A stretch of DNA of 64,000 nt from Salipiger thiooxidans (GCF_900102075.1 NZ_FNAV01000003.1:282800-346799); one strand, 5' to 3'. Shown: positions 39,880 through 48,268, counted from the stretch's first letter. Made by a program: numbers and translations. The notes: generated by a model not told the origin, from the letters alone.

Positions 39880-40341
39880 ATGGCACGAGCGAATGAAACC
39901 CTTCTTGAATTCTTGGGCCGGCGTGAGGCCGAAATAAAGTCTCTGCGCGCAGAGCTTCTGCAAGAACTCAGGCAGATCAAGGCGGCGAAGCAAGTAGTTT
40001 CACCTCGTGAGGGTGACGAGGCTGAGCCGCTCGAAACTCAACTGCGTTCCGAAAAAATGACTATTAAACAAATGGTTGTTGAGGTCCTCAGGAATTCTGA
40101 GGGTGGGCAGAGCGCCGAGGCGATTGTAGGCTTGATATTGTCGCGATTTGGAGTCGAGGTGGCGCGCACAAGTCTGTCTCCTCAATTGTCGCGGCTAAAG
40201 AATCAAGATGGCCTGCTATCCTACAACGATGAGGAGGCCACTTGGAGTTTGCTCCGCACAGAAACCGATAGGCAGGCAATGTTGATGCCTGGCTTGGAGG
40301 CGGAGAGTTCCGAACAAGAGGAGGGAGATCCGCTCATATGA
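39880..40341 (+). CDS. Coiled-coil plus winged-helix-like protein in a low-GC insert
   Basis: This 153-residue protein has an N-terminal coiled coil (about 7-38, charged with regular leucines). A compact domain follows (about 60-125: TIKQMVVEVLRNSEGGQSAE, then IVGLILSRFGVEVARTSLSP, QLSRLKNQDGLLSYN) whose pattern resembles a winged helix-turn-helix. The tail is acidic (SSEQEEGD). It may bind DNA and regulate the insert, but I cannot assign a family. Base and codon use are clearly AT-richer than carB and gpmI on either side, a sign of transfer. It lacks a ribosome binding site (see the promoter at 39846). Confidence 0.7.
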   Translation: MARANETLLEFLGRREAEIKSLRAELLQELRQIKAAKQVVSPREGDEAEPLETQLRSEKMTIKQMVVEVLRNSEGGQSAEAIVGLILSRFGVEVARTSLSPQLSRLKNQDGLLSYNDEEATWSLLRTETDRQAMLMPGLEAESSEQEEGDPLI

Positions 40342-40395
40342 AAAGAAGATGATCTGGTGCAGGCTCAGCAGATGCTTGCACCTTAAAGGAAGAAA

Positions 40396-40415
40396 GCCGG
40401 TCCCAAAGGACCGGC
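40396..40415. terminator. Hairpin after the winged-helix-like gene
   Basis: GCCGGTCC-CAAA-GGACCGGC is a perfect 8-bp hairpin 54 bp after the stop codon. It is followed by CTTCCC and not a T-tract; termination is plausible but not certain. Confidence 0.5.
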
Positions 40416-40432
40416 CTTCCCGCAAAATACTA

Positions 40433-40494
40433 GGAGCCGTAGCTCGAAATACTTCGTCTGTCGCAAGATTTTGTATTTCACGCGTTGCGGCTCC
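40433..40494. other. Imperfect long dyad, possible structured RNA or operator
   Basis: GGAGCCG (40433-40439) and CGAAATAC (40445-40452) pair, in nested order, with GTATTTC (40473-40479) plus CG and CGGCTCC (40488-40494). The result is an interrupted stem of about 20 bp around a 20-nt loop, 29 nt before the start of the 74-aa gene. The order and symmetry are too good for chance in so short a stretch. It could be a 5' leader structure of the two-gene unit, a small RNA or a binding site. With the hairpin at 40396 it fills the 182-bp gap 40342-40523. Confidence 0.5.
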
Positions 40495-40523
40495 TTTCAA
40501 GGATTTCTTTGAGAGGAAGCGAT

Positions 40524-40748
40524 ATGTCGCTCCAACGCTACTACATCAATCAGAACGCTCAGTATCAGGACGGCGTTCATGAAGTTCACAAGGATAACGG
40601 CACTTGCCCGTATCCTCCTCAGCTCGGGAATCGACGAGACTTAGGATGGCATTCATCCTGCGCTGAGGCGTCCAACGCTGCCCGCAATCTTGGGTTTCAG
40701 CGCAATGATGGTTGCTACTGGTGCAACAGCACGTGTCATACGAGGTAA
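40524..40748 (+). CDS. Small cysteine-rich protein, 74 aa, unknown function
   Basis: The protein has five cysteines: Cys28, Cys46, Cys64, Cys67 and Cys71 (pattern C-x17-C-x17-C-x2-C-x3-C), plus His19 and His22. This suggests a small metal- or disulfide-stabilised fold. The start RYYINQNAQ and the ends GWHSSCAEA and CYWCNSTCHT resemble small accessory proteins I remember from plasmids and islands, with no known role. An AGAGGAAG lies about 4 nt before the ATG at 40524; the frame is open further upstream to 40485. It is followed after 2 nt by the 57-aa gene. Confidence 0.7.
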   Translation: MSLQRYYINQNAQYQDGVHEVHKDNGTCPYPPQLGNRRDLGWHSSCAEASNAARNLGFQRNDGCYWCNSTCHTR

Positions 40749-40750
40749 AA

Positions 40751-40924
40751 ATGGCAACCAATCCGCCAAGTGGCGACGGAAAGCGGAACGGTGCGGTTCG
40801 TGGCCGCTCCCAGACGCAGGCTCCGAATGGAAACTGGGTGAAGCGCGACGCCAAAACAGGGCGCTTCATGGATCAGAAGACTTCAAGCAAGACGCCGTTC
40901 AAGGGCGTTCGCAAGGAGAAGTAG
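40751..40924 (+). CDS. Small basic protein, 57 aa, unknown function
   Basis: A highly basic, Gly/Ser/Asn-rich protein with the run NGAVRGRSQTQAPNGNWVKR, then DAKTGRFMDQK and a C-terminal PFKGVRKEK. Small proteins of this pattern (GAV-x-RSQ, W-x-KRD, TGRFMD-x-K, FKGVR-x-E/K) are widespread to my memory, with no assigned function. It begins 2 nt after the 74-aa gene, with its GAGG site in that gene's last codons, so the two are translated as a pair. A perfect terminator follows. Confidence 0.7.
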   Translation: MATNPPSGDGKRNGAVRGRSQTQAPNGNWVKRDAKTGRFMDQKTSSKTPFKGVRKEK

Positions 40925-40930
40925 TACAGG

Positions 40931-40957
40931 GGGCGGGGCGGAAGCGCCCCGCCCTTT
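40931..40957 (+). terminator. Intrinsic terminator closing the low-GC insert
   Basis: GGGCGGGGCG-GAAG-CGCCCCGCCC is a perfect 10-bp hairpin followed by TTT, six bases after the 57-aa gene's stop. GC content returns to the genome norm from here to gpmI. Confidence 0.8.
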
Positions 40958-41070
40958 CCGCTAGTATAGCTCTGGCGCGGCTTCGCGCGAAGACCGTGAC
41001 ACCGCATCCTCTCCACATCCCCCTGCAACCCTGCTAAGCCTCCCCTGACCGCAGCAGGAGGGCCGCTCAC

Positions 41071-42591
41071 ATGACCACGCCGAAACCCGTTGTCCTGACC
41101 ATTCTCGATGGATGGGGCCTCCGCGACGATGCCGCGTTCAATGCCCCCAAGCTCGCCCGCACCCCGACCATGGACCGGCTCTACGAGACCTGCCCCAACG
41201 CCACGCTGGTGACCTTCGGGCCCGACGTCGGCCTGCCGACCGGGCAGATGGGCAACTCCGAGGTGGGCCACACCAACATCGGCGCGGGGCGCGTGGTCGC
41301 GATGGATCTCGGGCAGATCGACCTTGCCATCGAGGACGGCAGCTTCTTCGACAACGAGGCCATCAAGGCCTTCGCCGCCACGGTGAAGGACGCCAAGGGC
41401 ACCGCGCACCTGATGGGCGTGGTCTCGGACGGCGGCGTGCACGGCCATATCGAGCACATCAAGGCGGCGGTGAAGATGGTCACCGACCTCGGCTGCAGGG
41501 TCGTCGTCCACGCCATCACCGACGGGCGCGACGTGTCGCCGAAATCCGGCGAGGCCTTCGTCAGGGCGCTGAACGACAGCCTCCCCGAGGGCGCCAGCAT
41601 CGGCACCGTGATCGGGCGCTACTACGCCATGGACCGGGACAACCGCTGGGAGCGGGTCGAGCAGGCCTATGACGCGATGATCCTCGGCAAGGGCGAGAGT
41701 GCCCCCGACCCGGTGACCGCGGTGAGCCAGAGCTACGCCAAGGACAAGACCGACGAATTCATCCCGGCCACGGTGATCGACGGCTACGAGGGGCTGAAGG
41801 CCGGTGACGGCTTCTTCTGCATGAACTTCCGCGCCGACCGTGCCCGCGAGATCCTCAAGGCCATCGGCGAGCCCGGTTTCGACGGCTTCGAGCGCGACAA
41901 GCCCGAGCTGTCGGCGCTGCTGGGGATGGTCGAGTATTCCGACGCCCACAATGCCTACATGGCTACCGCCTATCCCAAGCGCGTCATCGTCAACACCATC
42001 GGCGAGTGGGTGGCCAAGCACAAGCTGCGGCAGTTCCGCCTGGCCGAGACCGAGAAATACCCGCACGTGACCTTCTTCCTCAACGGCGGCAAGGAAGAGC
42101 CCGAGGAGGGTGAGGACCGCTTCATGCCGAAGTCGCCCAAGGTGGCGACCTACGACCTGCAGCCCGAGATGTCCGAGCCCGAGGTCGCGGACCGGTTCGT
42201 CGCCGCCATCGAGAGCGGTGAGTACGACCTGATCGTGACCAACTTCGCCAACCCTGACATGGTGGGACACACCGGCGTGCTCGAGGCGGCGATTGCCGCC
42301 TGCGAGGCGGTGGACCACGGGCTTGGCAGGGTGGTCGCGGCGCTCGAGAAGGTCGGCGGCGCGATGCTGGTGATCGCGGACCACGGCAATTGCGAGACCA
42401 TGTGGGACGAGGCCACCAACGGCCCGCACACGGCGCATACCACGAACCTCGTGCCGGTGATCCTGTATGGCGGGCCCGAGGGGGCGAAGGTGCATGACGG
42501 CAGGCTCGCCGACGTGGCACCGACGCTGCTGCAGCTGATGAACCTCGAACAGCCCGAGGAGATGACGGGCCAGAGCCTCATCGACCTGTGA
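41071..42591 (+). CDS. gpmI: 2,3-bisphosphoglycerate-independent phosphoglycerate mutase
   Basis: Interconverts 3- and 2-phosphoglycerate in glycolysis and gluconeogenesis with two metal ions. The 506-residue protein has Asp13 in ILDGWG and the phospho-serine Ser63 in GNSEVGHTNIG. The DGRDVSP block is near 151-157. The C-terminal metal site is IADHGNCETM near 431-440, with HTAHTTNLVP next. A GGAGGG precedes the ATG. It heads a rightward unit gpmI - envC-like - ctpA - rppH - secreted protein, linked by overlaps. Confidence 0.96.
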   Translation: MTTPKPVVLTILDGWGLRDDAAFNAPKLARTPTMDRLYETCPNATLVTFGPDVGLPTGQMGNSEVGHTNIGAGRVVAMDLGQIDLAIEDGSFFDNEAIKAFAATVKDAKGTAHLMGVVSDGGVHGHIEHIKAAVKMVTDLGCRVVVHAITDGRDVSPKSGEAFVRALNDSLPEGASIGTVIGRYYAMDRDNRWERVEQAYDAMILGKGESAPDPVTAVSQSYAKDKTDEFIPATVIDGYEGLKAGDGFFCMNFRADRAREILKAIGEPGFDGFERDKPELSALLGMVEYSDAHNAYMATAYPKRVIVNTIGEWVAKHKLRQFRLAETEKYPHVTFFLNGGKEEPEEGEDRFMPKSPKVATYDLQPEMSEPEVADRFVAAIESGEYDLIVTNFANPDMVGHTGVLEAAIAACEAVDHGLGRVVAALEKVGGAMLVIADHGNCETMWDEATNGPHTAHTTNLVPVILYGGPEGAKVHDGRLADVAPTLLQLMNLEQPEEMTGQSLIDL

Positions 42592-43715
42592 AACGCATCG
42601 CGCTGGCCCTGACACTGCTGGCGACGCCGGTCCTCGCACAGGATCCGGCCGAGGCCGCGCGTGCCGCGGCCTCGGCGCTGGAGCAGGCCTCGATGCAGCT
42701 TGATGCCGCCGAAAGCGCCCGTGACCGGGTGCGCGCGCTCACCGGCACGGTGAAGGCCTACGAGGCGGGGCTGGCCGCGATGCGCGGCGGGTTGCGCGAC
42801 GCGGCCATCCGCGAGACCGAGCTTACCCGGCGCCTGCAGAGCCAGGAGGCGGAGATCGCCCAGCTTCTGGGCGTCCTCTCGAGCCTCGGGGGCCGCGCTG
42901 CGCCCTCGGCGATGCTCCACCCCCAGGGCCCGGTGGGCGCCGCACGGGCGGGAATGATGCTGGCCTCGGTGACCCCGGGCCTCAGCGCCGAGGCGCAGGC
43001 GCTTCGCGCGGATCTCGACGAGGTGACCGCGCTGCGCACGCTGCAGCAAAGCGCGGCCGAGACCCTGCAGCAGGGACTTGAAGGCGTGCAGCAGGCGCGC
43101 ACCGACCTGAGCCAGGCCATCGCCGACCGGACCGACCTGCCGACGCGCTTCACCGAGGATCCGATCCGCACGGCGATCCTGATCTCGTCGACCGAGACGC
43201 TCGAGGGGTTCGCCAGCGGACTGTCGCAGATCACCAGCGACGAAGTGCCGACCGAGCTGCCGCCCATCGAGGACCGCAAGGGCGCGCTCGGGATGCCGGT
43301 GCAGGGCCAGATCCTGCGCCGCGCGGGCGAGGCCGACGCCGCGGGCGTGGCGCGACCGGGCATCGTCATCGCCACCCGCCCCGAGGCGCTGGTCACCACG
43401 CCTACGGCGGCGACGGTGCGCTACAGCGGGCCGCTGCTCGATTACGGGCTGGTGTCGATTCTGGAGCCGCAGCCGGATCTGCTCTTCGTGATCGCCGGAC
43501 TCGAGGTCGCCTACGGCCGCGCCGGCGAGGTTCTGCCCGAAGGATCGCCAGTTGGCCTGATGGGCGGGACGCCGGACGGCACGAACCCTGCGGCAGGGGC
43601 GTCACCATCTGTTGAAGGGGGTGGCGCTGGACGCACGGAGACGCTCTATATAGAGGTCAGACAGGGCGACAGGCCCGTGGACCCGCTCACGTGGTTCGCA
43701 AGCGACAAGGGATGA
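42588..43715 (+). CDS. envC: EnvC-like murein hydrolase activator
   Basis: EnvC-type proteins sit in the periplasm and activate amidases that split the septal cell wall. The 375-residue protein has a signal peptide (ending VLAQ near residue 18), a long coiled coil (about 20-210), and a C-terminal LytM domain (about 235-370). The LytM domain lacks the metal-binding His and Asp motif of active M23 peptidases: where HxH is expected it has LFVIAGLEVAYG. This degenerate site is typical of activators and argues against a catalytic role. It starts with GTG overlapping the gpmI stop (GTGA), and ctpA begins just after. Confidence 0.85.
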   Translation: MKRIALALTLLATPVLAQDPAEAARAAASALEQASMQLDAAESARDRVRALTGTVKAYEAGLAAMRGGLRDAAIRETELTRRLQSQEAEIAQLLGVLSSLGGRAAPSAMLHPQGPVGAARAGMMLASVTPGLSAEAQALRADLDEVTALRTLQQSAAETLQQGLEGVQQARTDLSQAIADRTDLPTRFTEDPIRTAILISSTETLEGFASGLSQITSDEVPTELPPIEDRKGALGMPVQGQILRRAGEADAAGVARPGIVIATRPEALVTTPTAATVRYSGPLLDYGLVSILEPQPDLLFVIAGLEVAYGRAGEVLPEGSPVGLMGGTPDGTNPAAGASPSVEGGGAGRTETLYIEVRQGDRPVDPLTWFASDKG

Positions 43716-43716
43716 T

Positions 43717-45072
43717 ATGGGCATGAACAAGTTTCTGATGGCCGCAATCGGCGGCACGGTCGCCGGCGTCGTCGCGACAACGCAATTCGTGGGTCCGCTC
43801 GTGGCTCAGGAAGCCGACAAGCAGGCCAGCGTCTACGAACAGCTCGACCTGTTCGGCGACATCTTCGAGCGCATCCGGGCGCAATACGTCGAGGACGTCG
43901 AACCGGGCGAGCTGATCGAGGCCGCGATCAACGGCATGCTGACCTCGCTCGACCCGCACTCGAGCTACCTGCCCCCCGATGACGCCGAGAACATGCGCGT
44001 GCAGACCCGTGGCGAGTTCGGCGGTCTCGGCATCGAGGTGACGCAGGAAGACGGCTTCGTGAAGGTGGTCTCGCCGATCGACGACACCCCGGCGGCCGAG
44101 GCGGGCATCGAGTCCGGCGACTTCATCACCCACGTCGACGGCGAGTCGGTGCTGGGCATGACCCTCGACGAGGCGGTCGACCTGATGCGCGGCCCGGTCG
44201 GGTCCGAGATCGTCATCACCGTGGTGCGCGAGGGCGAGGAAGAACCCTTCGACGTGACCATCACCCGCGACACCATCAAGCTCACCGCCGTGCGCACCCG
44301 TCTCGAGGGCGACACCGTGGTGCTGCGCGTCACGACCTTCAACGACCAGACCTATCCCAACCTCGCGGAAGGGCTGGCCGAGCGCATCGAGGAAGCCGGT
44401 GGTGCCGACAAGGTTAACGGCATTGTGCTCGACCTGCGCAACAACCCGGGCGGCCTCCTGACCCAGGCGATCAAGGTTTCGGATGCCTTCCTCGACAAGG
44501 GCGAGATCGTCTCGACCCGCGGCCGCAACCCCGAGGACGGTGAGCGCTTCAACGCCACCGAGGGCGACCTGACCGACGGCAAGCCGATGGTCGTGCTGAT
44601 CAACGGCGGTTCGGCCTCGGCCTCCGAGATCGTCGCCGGCGCGCTGCAGGATCACCGCCGCGCCGTGGTCGTGGGCACCAAGAGCTTCGGCAAGGGCTCG
44701 GTCCAGACCGTGATGCCGGTGCGTGGCGACGGCGCGATGCGCCTGACTACCGCGCGCTACTACACGCCGTCGGGCCGCTCGATCCAGGCGCTCGGCGTGT
44801 CGCCGGACATCGTGGTCCAACAGCCCCGCCCGCGCCCGGAAGAGGAAGAGGATGAGGCGACCAACCGTTTCAGCCGCTCCGAGGCCGACCTGCGCGGTCG
44901 TCTCGACAACGACAGCCTCACCGAGGAGGAGGTTCGCCAGATCGAGGAGGACCGTGCCAAGGCCGAGGCCGCGGCGGCGCTGCGCGAGGAGGATTACCAG
45001 CTCGCCTACGCCATCGACATCCTCAAGGGCCTGAGCGTTCTCGAGACCGAGAAGGCGCAGCTCGAACAGTGA
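43717..45072 (+). CDS. ctpA: Carboxy-terminal processing protease (S41)
   Basis: Periplasmic serine protease of the Tsp/CtpA family, processing cell-wall or envelope proteins. The 451-residue protein has a signal or anchor helix (about 5-30), the N-terminal cap, a PDZ domain (about 95-180, with GLGIEV), and the S41 catalytic domain. The Ser is in NGGSASASEIVAG near 302 and the Lys in VVGTKSFGKGSVQ near 330. A charged coiled-coil tail rich in Glu/Arg extends from about 370. The AGGGA upstream favours the ATG at 43717. Its position after the envC-like gene is the usual order in Proteobacteria. Confidence 0.93.
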   Translation: MGMNKFLMAAIGGTVAGVVATTQFVGPLVAQEADKQASVYEQLDLFGDIFERIRAQYVEDVEPGELIEAAINGMLTSLDPHSSYLPPDDAENMRVQTRGEFGGLGIEVTQEDGFVKVVSPIDDTPAAEAGIESGDFITHVDGESVLGMTLDEAVDLMRGPVGSEIVITVVREGEEEPFDVTITRDTIKLTAVRTRLEGDTVVLRVTTFNDQTYPNLAEGLAERIEEAGGADKVNGIVLDLRNNPGGLLTQAIKVSDAFLDKGEIVSTRGRNPEDGERFNATEGDLTDGKPMVVLINGGSASASEIVAGALQDHRRAVVVGTKSFGKGSVQTVMPVRGDGAMRLTTARYYTPSGRSIQALGVSPDIVVQQPRPRPEEEEDEATNRFSRSEADLRGRLDNDSLTEEEVRQIEEDRAKAEAAAALREEDYQLAYAIDILKGLSVLETEKAQLEQ

Positions 45073-45165
45073 CCGTGTCGGCGGGGGGCATGATCGTTCC
45101 TCCGCCGTCGCCACCCCCGGCCTTGCCCCCGCCGGGCGCCCGCAGTTCCAAGACGAGAGGCTCCG

Positions 45166-45672
45166 ATGACGGCAAAGACCAAGGACCTGACCGCAGAGGA
45201 CATCGCGAAGCTGCCCTATCGCCCCTGCGTCGGCGTGATGCTGGTGAACGCGGCGAACGAGGTCTTCGTGGGCCAGCGCATCGACAGCGAGATCCCCGCC
45301 TGGCAGATGCCGCAGGGCGGTGTCGACAAGGGCGAGGCGCCGCGCGACGCCGCCCTTCGCGAGCTCTGGGAAGAGACCGGCGTGATCTCGGATCTGGTGA
45401 CCGTCGAGGCCGAGAGCCCCGAGTGGTACCCCTACGACCTGCCGCATGACATCGTGCCCCGGATCTGGAAGGGCCGTTTCCGCGGGCAGGAGCAGAAGTG
45501 GTTCCTGCTGCGCTTCCACGGCACCGACGAGCAGGTCAACATCGAGACCCACCACCCCGAGTTCTCAACCTGGCGCTGGCTGGCGCCGTCCGAGGTCGTC
45601 GGCCAGATCGTGCCCTTCAAGCGCGCCGTCTACGAACGGGTGCTTGCCGATTTCGCGGAGTACCTGTCATGA
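45166..45672 (+). CDS. rppH: RNA pyrophosphohydrolase (Nudix)
   Basis: Removes pyrophosphate from the 5' end of mRNAs, which opens them to RNase E decay. The 168-residue protein has the Nudix box at residues 51-73 ([20 protein letters not shown], then TGV) preceded by WQMPQ. It continues with the RppH-type WYPYDLP and [14 protein letters not shown] blocks. A GAGAGG lies 5 nt before the ATG. The stop overlaps the next gene. Confidence 0.94.
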   Translation: MTAKTKDLTAEDIAKLPYRPCVGVMLVNAANEVFVGQRIDSEIPAWQMPQGGVDKGEAPRDAALRELWEETGVISDLVTVEAESPEWYPYDLPHDIVPRIWKGRFRGQEQKWFLLRFHGTDEQVNIETHHPEFSTWRWLAPSEVVGQIVPFKRAVYERVLADFAEYLS

Positions 45673-46136
45673 AACGCCTGCTTCTCTCGCTTCTGGCCTC
45701 TGCCGTGCTGGCGCAACCCGCGCTGGCGCTGAGCTGCGCCCCCGCCGACCTCAGCCGCGACTTCCGCGCTGCCGCCGAGTCCGAGGACACCTGGGTGGTG
45801 GTCGAGGGCGTGGTGACGCCGGATCGCGCATCGCTGCCGACCTCGTCCGACGACAAGGGCGTGCCGCGCACGCTGAACGCGCGGCTCAAGGGCATGTCGC
45901 TGGGGGCAGGCGGCTTCGTCAACGAGTTCGACGCCGACATCACGGTGAACGTGACCTGCGCCGGTCCGTGGTGCGGCTCCGTCCCGTCAGGCAAGGTGCT
46001 GGCGTTCCTCAGGCAGCAAGACGGGACCCTGGTGATGACCAGCGGTCCGTGTCCGGCGATGCTCTACGCCAACCCCACCGACGCGCAGAAGGCCGAGATC
46101 GTCGCCTGCGTGACCGAAGGCAGCTGCGGCCAGTAG
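45669..46136 (+). CDS. Exported protein of unknown function after rppH
   Basis: The 155-residue protein has a signal peptide ([20 protein letters not shown], cleaved near residue 20). The mature part is beta-rich with five cysteines: one near the N-terminus, a pair in TCAGPWCGS, and two near the end. The pattern suggests disulfides in the periplasm. The [12 protein letters not shown] stretch suggests a small beta-barrel, but I cannot name a family. It overlaps the rppH stop by 4 nt and ends the gpmI-to-rppH run, followed by a terminator. Confidence 0.7.
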   Translation: MKRLLLSLLASAVLAQPALALSCAPADLSRDFRAAAESEDTWVVVEGVVTPDRASLPTSSDDKGVPRTLNARLKGMSLGAGGFVNEFDADITVNVTCAGPWCGSVPSGKVLAFLRQQDGTLVMTSGPCPAMLYANPTDAQKAEIVACVTEGSCGQ

Positions 46137-46153
46137 GTAGCCAGAGGGCATAC

Positions 46154-46178
46154 GGGGGCCGGGGAACGGCCCCCTTTT
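46154..46178 (+). terminator. Intrinsic terminator of the gpmI-rppH unit
   Basis: GGGGGCC-GGGGAAC-GGCCCCC followed by TTTT lies 17 bp after the last gene's stop, just before the end of the convergent transglycosylase gene. Confidence 0.85.
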
Positions 46179-46188
46179 CACGGAATGA

Positions 46189-47460
46189 TCAGCGCAGGGC
46201 CTCGAGCACCTGCAGCGAGGCGTAGCCATCCGGCACCGCGCCGATGCTCTGCTGGTAGCCGCGCACCGCGTCGATGGTGAGCGGGCCGATACGGCCGTCG
46301 ATCTTCTCGGGGTCGAAACCCGCGTCGCGCAGCCGCTCCTGCAGTTCGAGCCGTTCGTCCAGCGTCAGCGCCCGGTCCTCGCGCGGCCAGCCGTGGCGGA
46401 TCTCCGGCCCGCCGAGGATGCGGTCGCCAAGGTGACCGACCCCGATGACATAGGCATCGGCGGTGTTGTAGCGCTCGATCACTGCGAAGTTCTCGAAGAT
46501 CATGAAGGCCGCGCCCTGATGGCCGCCAGGCAGCAGCACCGAGGCCGGGCCGTGGTCGGCGATGGGCTTGCCGTCCATGTCGGTCACGCCGAGCGCCGCC
46601 CAGTCCGAGGGCAGCTTCTCGATCTCGCGGTCGGCGAGCGTGTAGTCGAAGCCCTCGGGCAGGCGCACCTCGACGCCCCACGGCTGGCCCTTGGTCCAGC
46701 CGTTCTCGGCGAGGTAATGCGCTGCCGAGGCCAGCGCGTCGGCGGGATCGTCCGACCAGATGTCGCGGCGGCCGTCGCCGTCCCAGTCCTGCGCCAGCGC
46801 AAGGAACGACGAGGGCATGAACTGCGTGTGTCCCATCGCACCGGCCCACGAGCCCTTCATGTTGGCGGGCACCGTGTCGCCGCTCTGCAGGATGGTCAGC
46901 GCGTCGACGAGCTGGCCCTCGAAGAAGGTCCCGCGCCGGGTGTCATAGGCGAGCGAGGCCAGCGAGCGGATCACCGGCTCGGTGCCGCGGAAGGTGCCGA
47001 AGGCACTCTCGAGACCCCAGATCGCCACGACGGCCTGCTTGTCGACGCCGTAGCGCTCCTCGATCCGGTCGAGCAGGGCGCGATTCTCGGCAAGAGCCTT
47101 CTTCCCGGCGGCGATGCGCGCCTCGGAGGCGGCGCTGTCCAGGTAGACCCAGACGGTCTTGGTGAACTCGTTCTGGTTGCGGTCGCGCTCGATCACCTTG
47201 GCGTCGTACTCGACGCCCCGGAAGGCGGCGTCGAAGACCTCGGGCGTGATGCCCTGCTCCAGCGCCCGGCTGCGGAAGTCGCGGACCCAGTCCGCGAACC
47301 CGGCGGCGCCCTTGACGTCCTGCGGCGCGCGCACCGCGGTGCCCTGCGTCGACACGAAGGGCCGTGCCTCGGGGCGCAACGACGCGTGCGGCGCGGTGGC
47401 CTGCGCGGCGGCGCCGGTGGCGAAAATGCTCATGAATATGGTCAGGGCCCGCATTCTCAT
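46189..47460 (-). CDS. Lytic murein transglycosylase (MltB-like)
   Basis: Cleaves peptidoglycan glycan strands with formation of 1,6-anhydro ends. The 423-residue protein has a signal peptide (ending GAAAQ near residue 20) and an MltB-type catalytic domain with Glu151 in WGLESAFG. MGHTQFMPSSFL and DWDGDGRRDIWSDDPADALA are characteristic of the family. A C-terminal peptidoglycan-binding domain follows (about 360-423: LRDAGFDPEKIDGRIGPLTI). No lipobox is present, so it is likely soluble in the periplasm. The ATG at 47460 follows a GGAGAGGAG. Confidence 0.9.
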   Translation of the reverse strand: MRMRALTIFMSIFATGAAAQATAPHASLRPEARPFVSTQGTAVRAPQDVKGAAGFADWVRDFRSRALEQGITPEVFDAAFRGVEYDAKVIERDRNQNEFTKTVWVYLDSAASEARIAAGKKALAENRALLDRIEERYGVDKQAVVAIWGLESAFGTFRGTEPVIRSLASLAYDTRRGTFFEGQLVDALTILQSGDTVPANMKGSWAGAMGHTQFMPSSFLALAQDWDGDGRRDIWSDDPADALASAAHYLAENGWTKGQPWGVEVRLPEGFDYTLADREIEKLPSDWAALGVTDMDGKPIADHGPASVLLPGGHQGAAFMIFENFAVIERYNTADAYVIGVGHLGDRILGGPEIRHGWPREDRALTLDERLELQERLRDAGFDPEKIDGRIGPLTIDAVRGYQQSIGAVPDGYASLQVLEALR

Positions 47461-47525
47461 GGCGGCTGCTCCTCTCCTTGTGCCTCGCGCCAAGGGTATC
47501 CTGTCCGCGCGGTTTTGCGAAGGGC

Positions 47526-48236
47526 TCAGCCGGCGCGGTCGCGGTTTCCCGCTATCTCCTCGCGCAGCCGTTCGAGGTAGCTGCGCAGAAGCGGCACCCG
47601 CTCGGGGCGGAAGCTGTCGCCGGTTATCTCGAGCGCCGCCATCCGGTCGAGGCGGAACATCCTGAAATCCTTCCGCAACAGGCACCACGCCAGCAGGCAG
47701 TGGCTGCGGTCGAAGAGCACGATGGAAAGCGGCTTCACATGGCGTGCGGTGGCCTGCCCGGCGGCGTCGACGTAGTCGAAGCAGATCGCGACCTCGGTGC
47801 GCATTGCCTGCCGGATCGCCCGCGAATCGACAGCCGGGGGTACCGGCGGGTCGAAGCGGTGCGCGGTCAGCACCGCGTGGCGCAGCTGCTGCGCCTGCCG
47901 TTCCGGCAGCCGCGCGCGCAGCTTCGAGAGCGCGCTCTGCGCCCCTTCGGCGAGCGCCGGATCCCCAAGCGCGGCCACCTCGCTCAGCCCCAGCACCAGC
48001 GCCTCGATCTCGTCGTCGGTGAACGACAGCGGCGGCATGTGCGGGTCCTCGATCAGCGTGTAGCCATAGCCCGCGGCCCCGTCGATCACCGCGCCGAGGC
48101 CGCGCAGCGCCTCGATGTCGCGGTAGAGCGTGCGCTCCGAGACGCCGGTCTCCTGCGCCAGCGCGGCGGCAGTGGCGGGCGAGGGCAGGCGGCGCAGCGC
48201 CTGCATGAGCTGAAAGAGGCGGACGGTCCGGGACAT
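47526..48236 (-). CDS. YafY-type HTH/WYL transcriptional regulator
   Basis: The 236-residue protein has an N-terminal helix-turn-helix of the DeoR/YafY type (LFQLMQALRR, then AAALAQETGVSERTLYRDIE, about residues 8-42) and a C-terminal WYL-like ligand-binding domain (about 135-205, with SIVLFDRSHCLLAWCLLRKDF). Such regulators often control a divergent neighbour. Here that is the GST gene, across an 85-bp region with an inverted repeat (48269-48310). Confidence 0.87.
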   Translation of the reverse strand: MSRTVRLFQLMQALRRLPSPATAAALAQETGVSERTLYRDIEALRGLGAVIDGAAGYGYTLIEDPHMPPLSFTDDEIEALVLGLSEVAALGDPALAEGAQSALSKLRARLPERQAQQLRHAVLTAHRFDPPVPPAVDSRAIRQAMRTEVAICFDYVDAAGQATARHVKPLSIVLFDRSHCLLAWCLLRKDFRMFRLDRMAALEITGDSFRPERVPLLRSYLERLREEIAGNRDRAG

Positions 48237-48268
48237 GACCCGATCATGCTGCCACGTCCTGACGGAAA

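Noticed and set aside
40349-40582. 77-aa plus-strand frame in the low-GC insert
   Set aside because: It runs through the 8-bp hairpin and the long dyad and into the start of the 74-aa gene in another frame, with no ribosome binding site.
42588-43715. Active M23 metallopeptidase reading of the EnvC-like protein
   Set aside because: The LytM domain lacks the His/Asp zinc ligands, so an activator role fits better.
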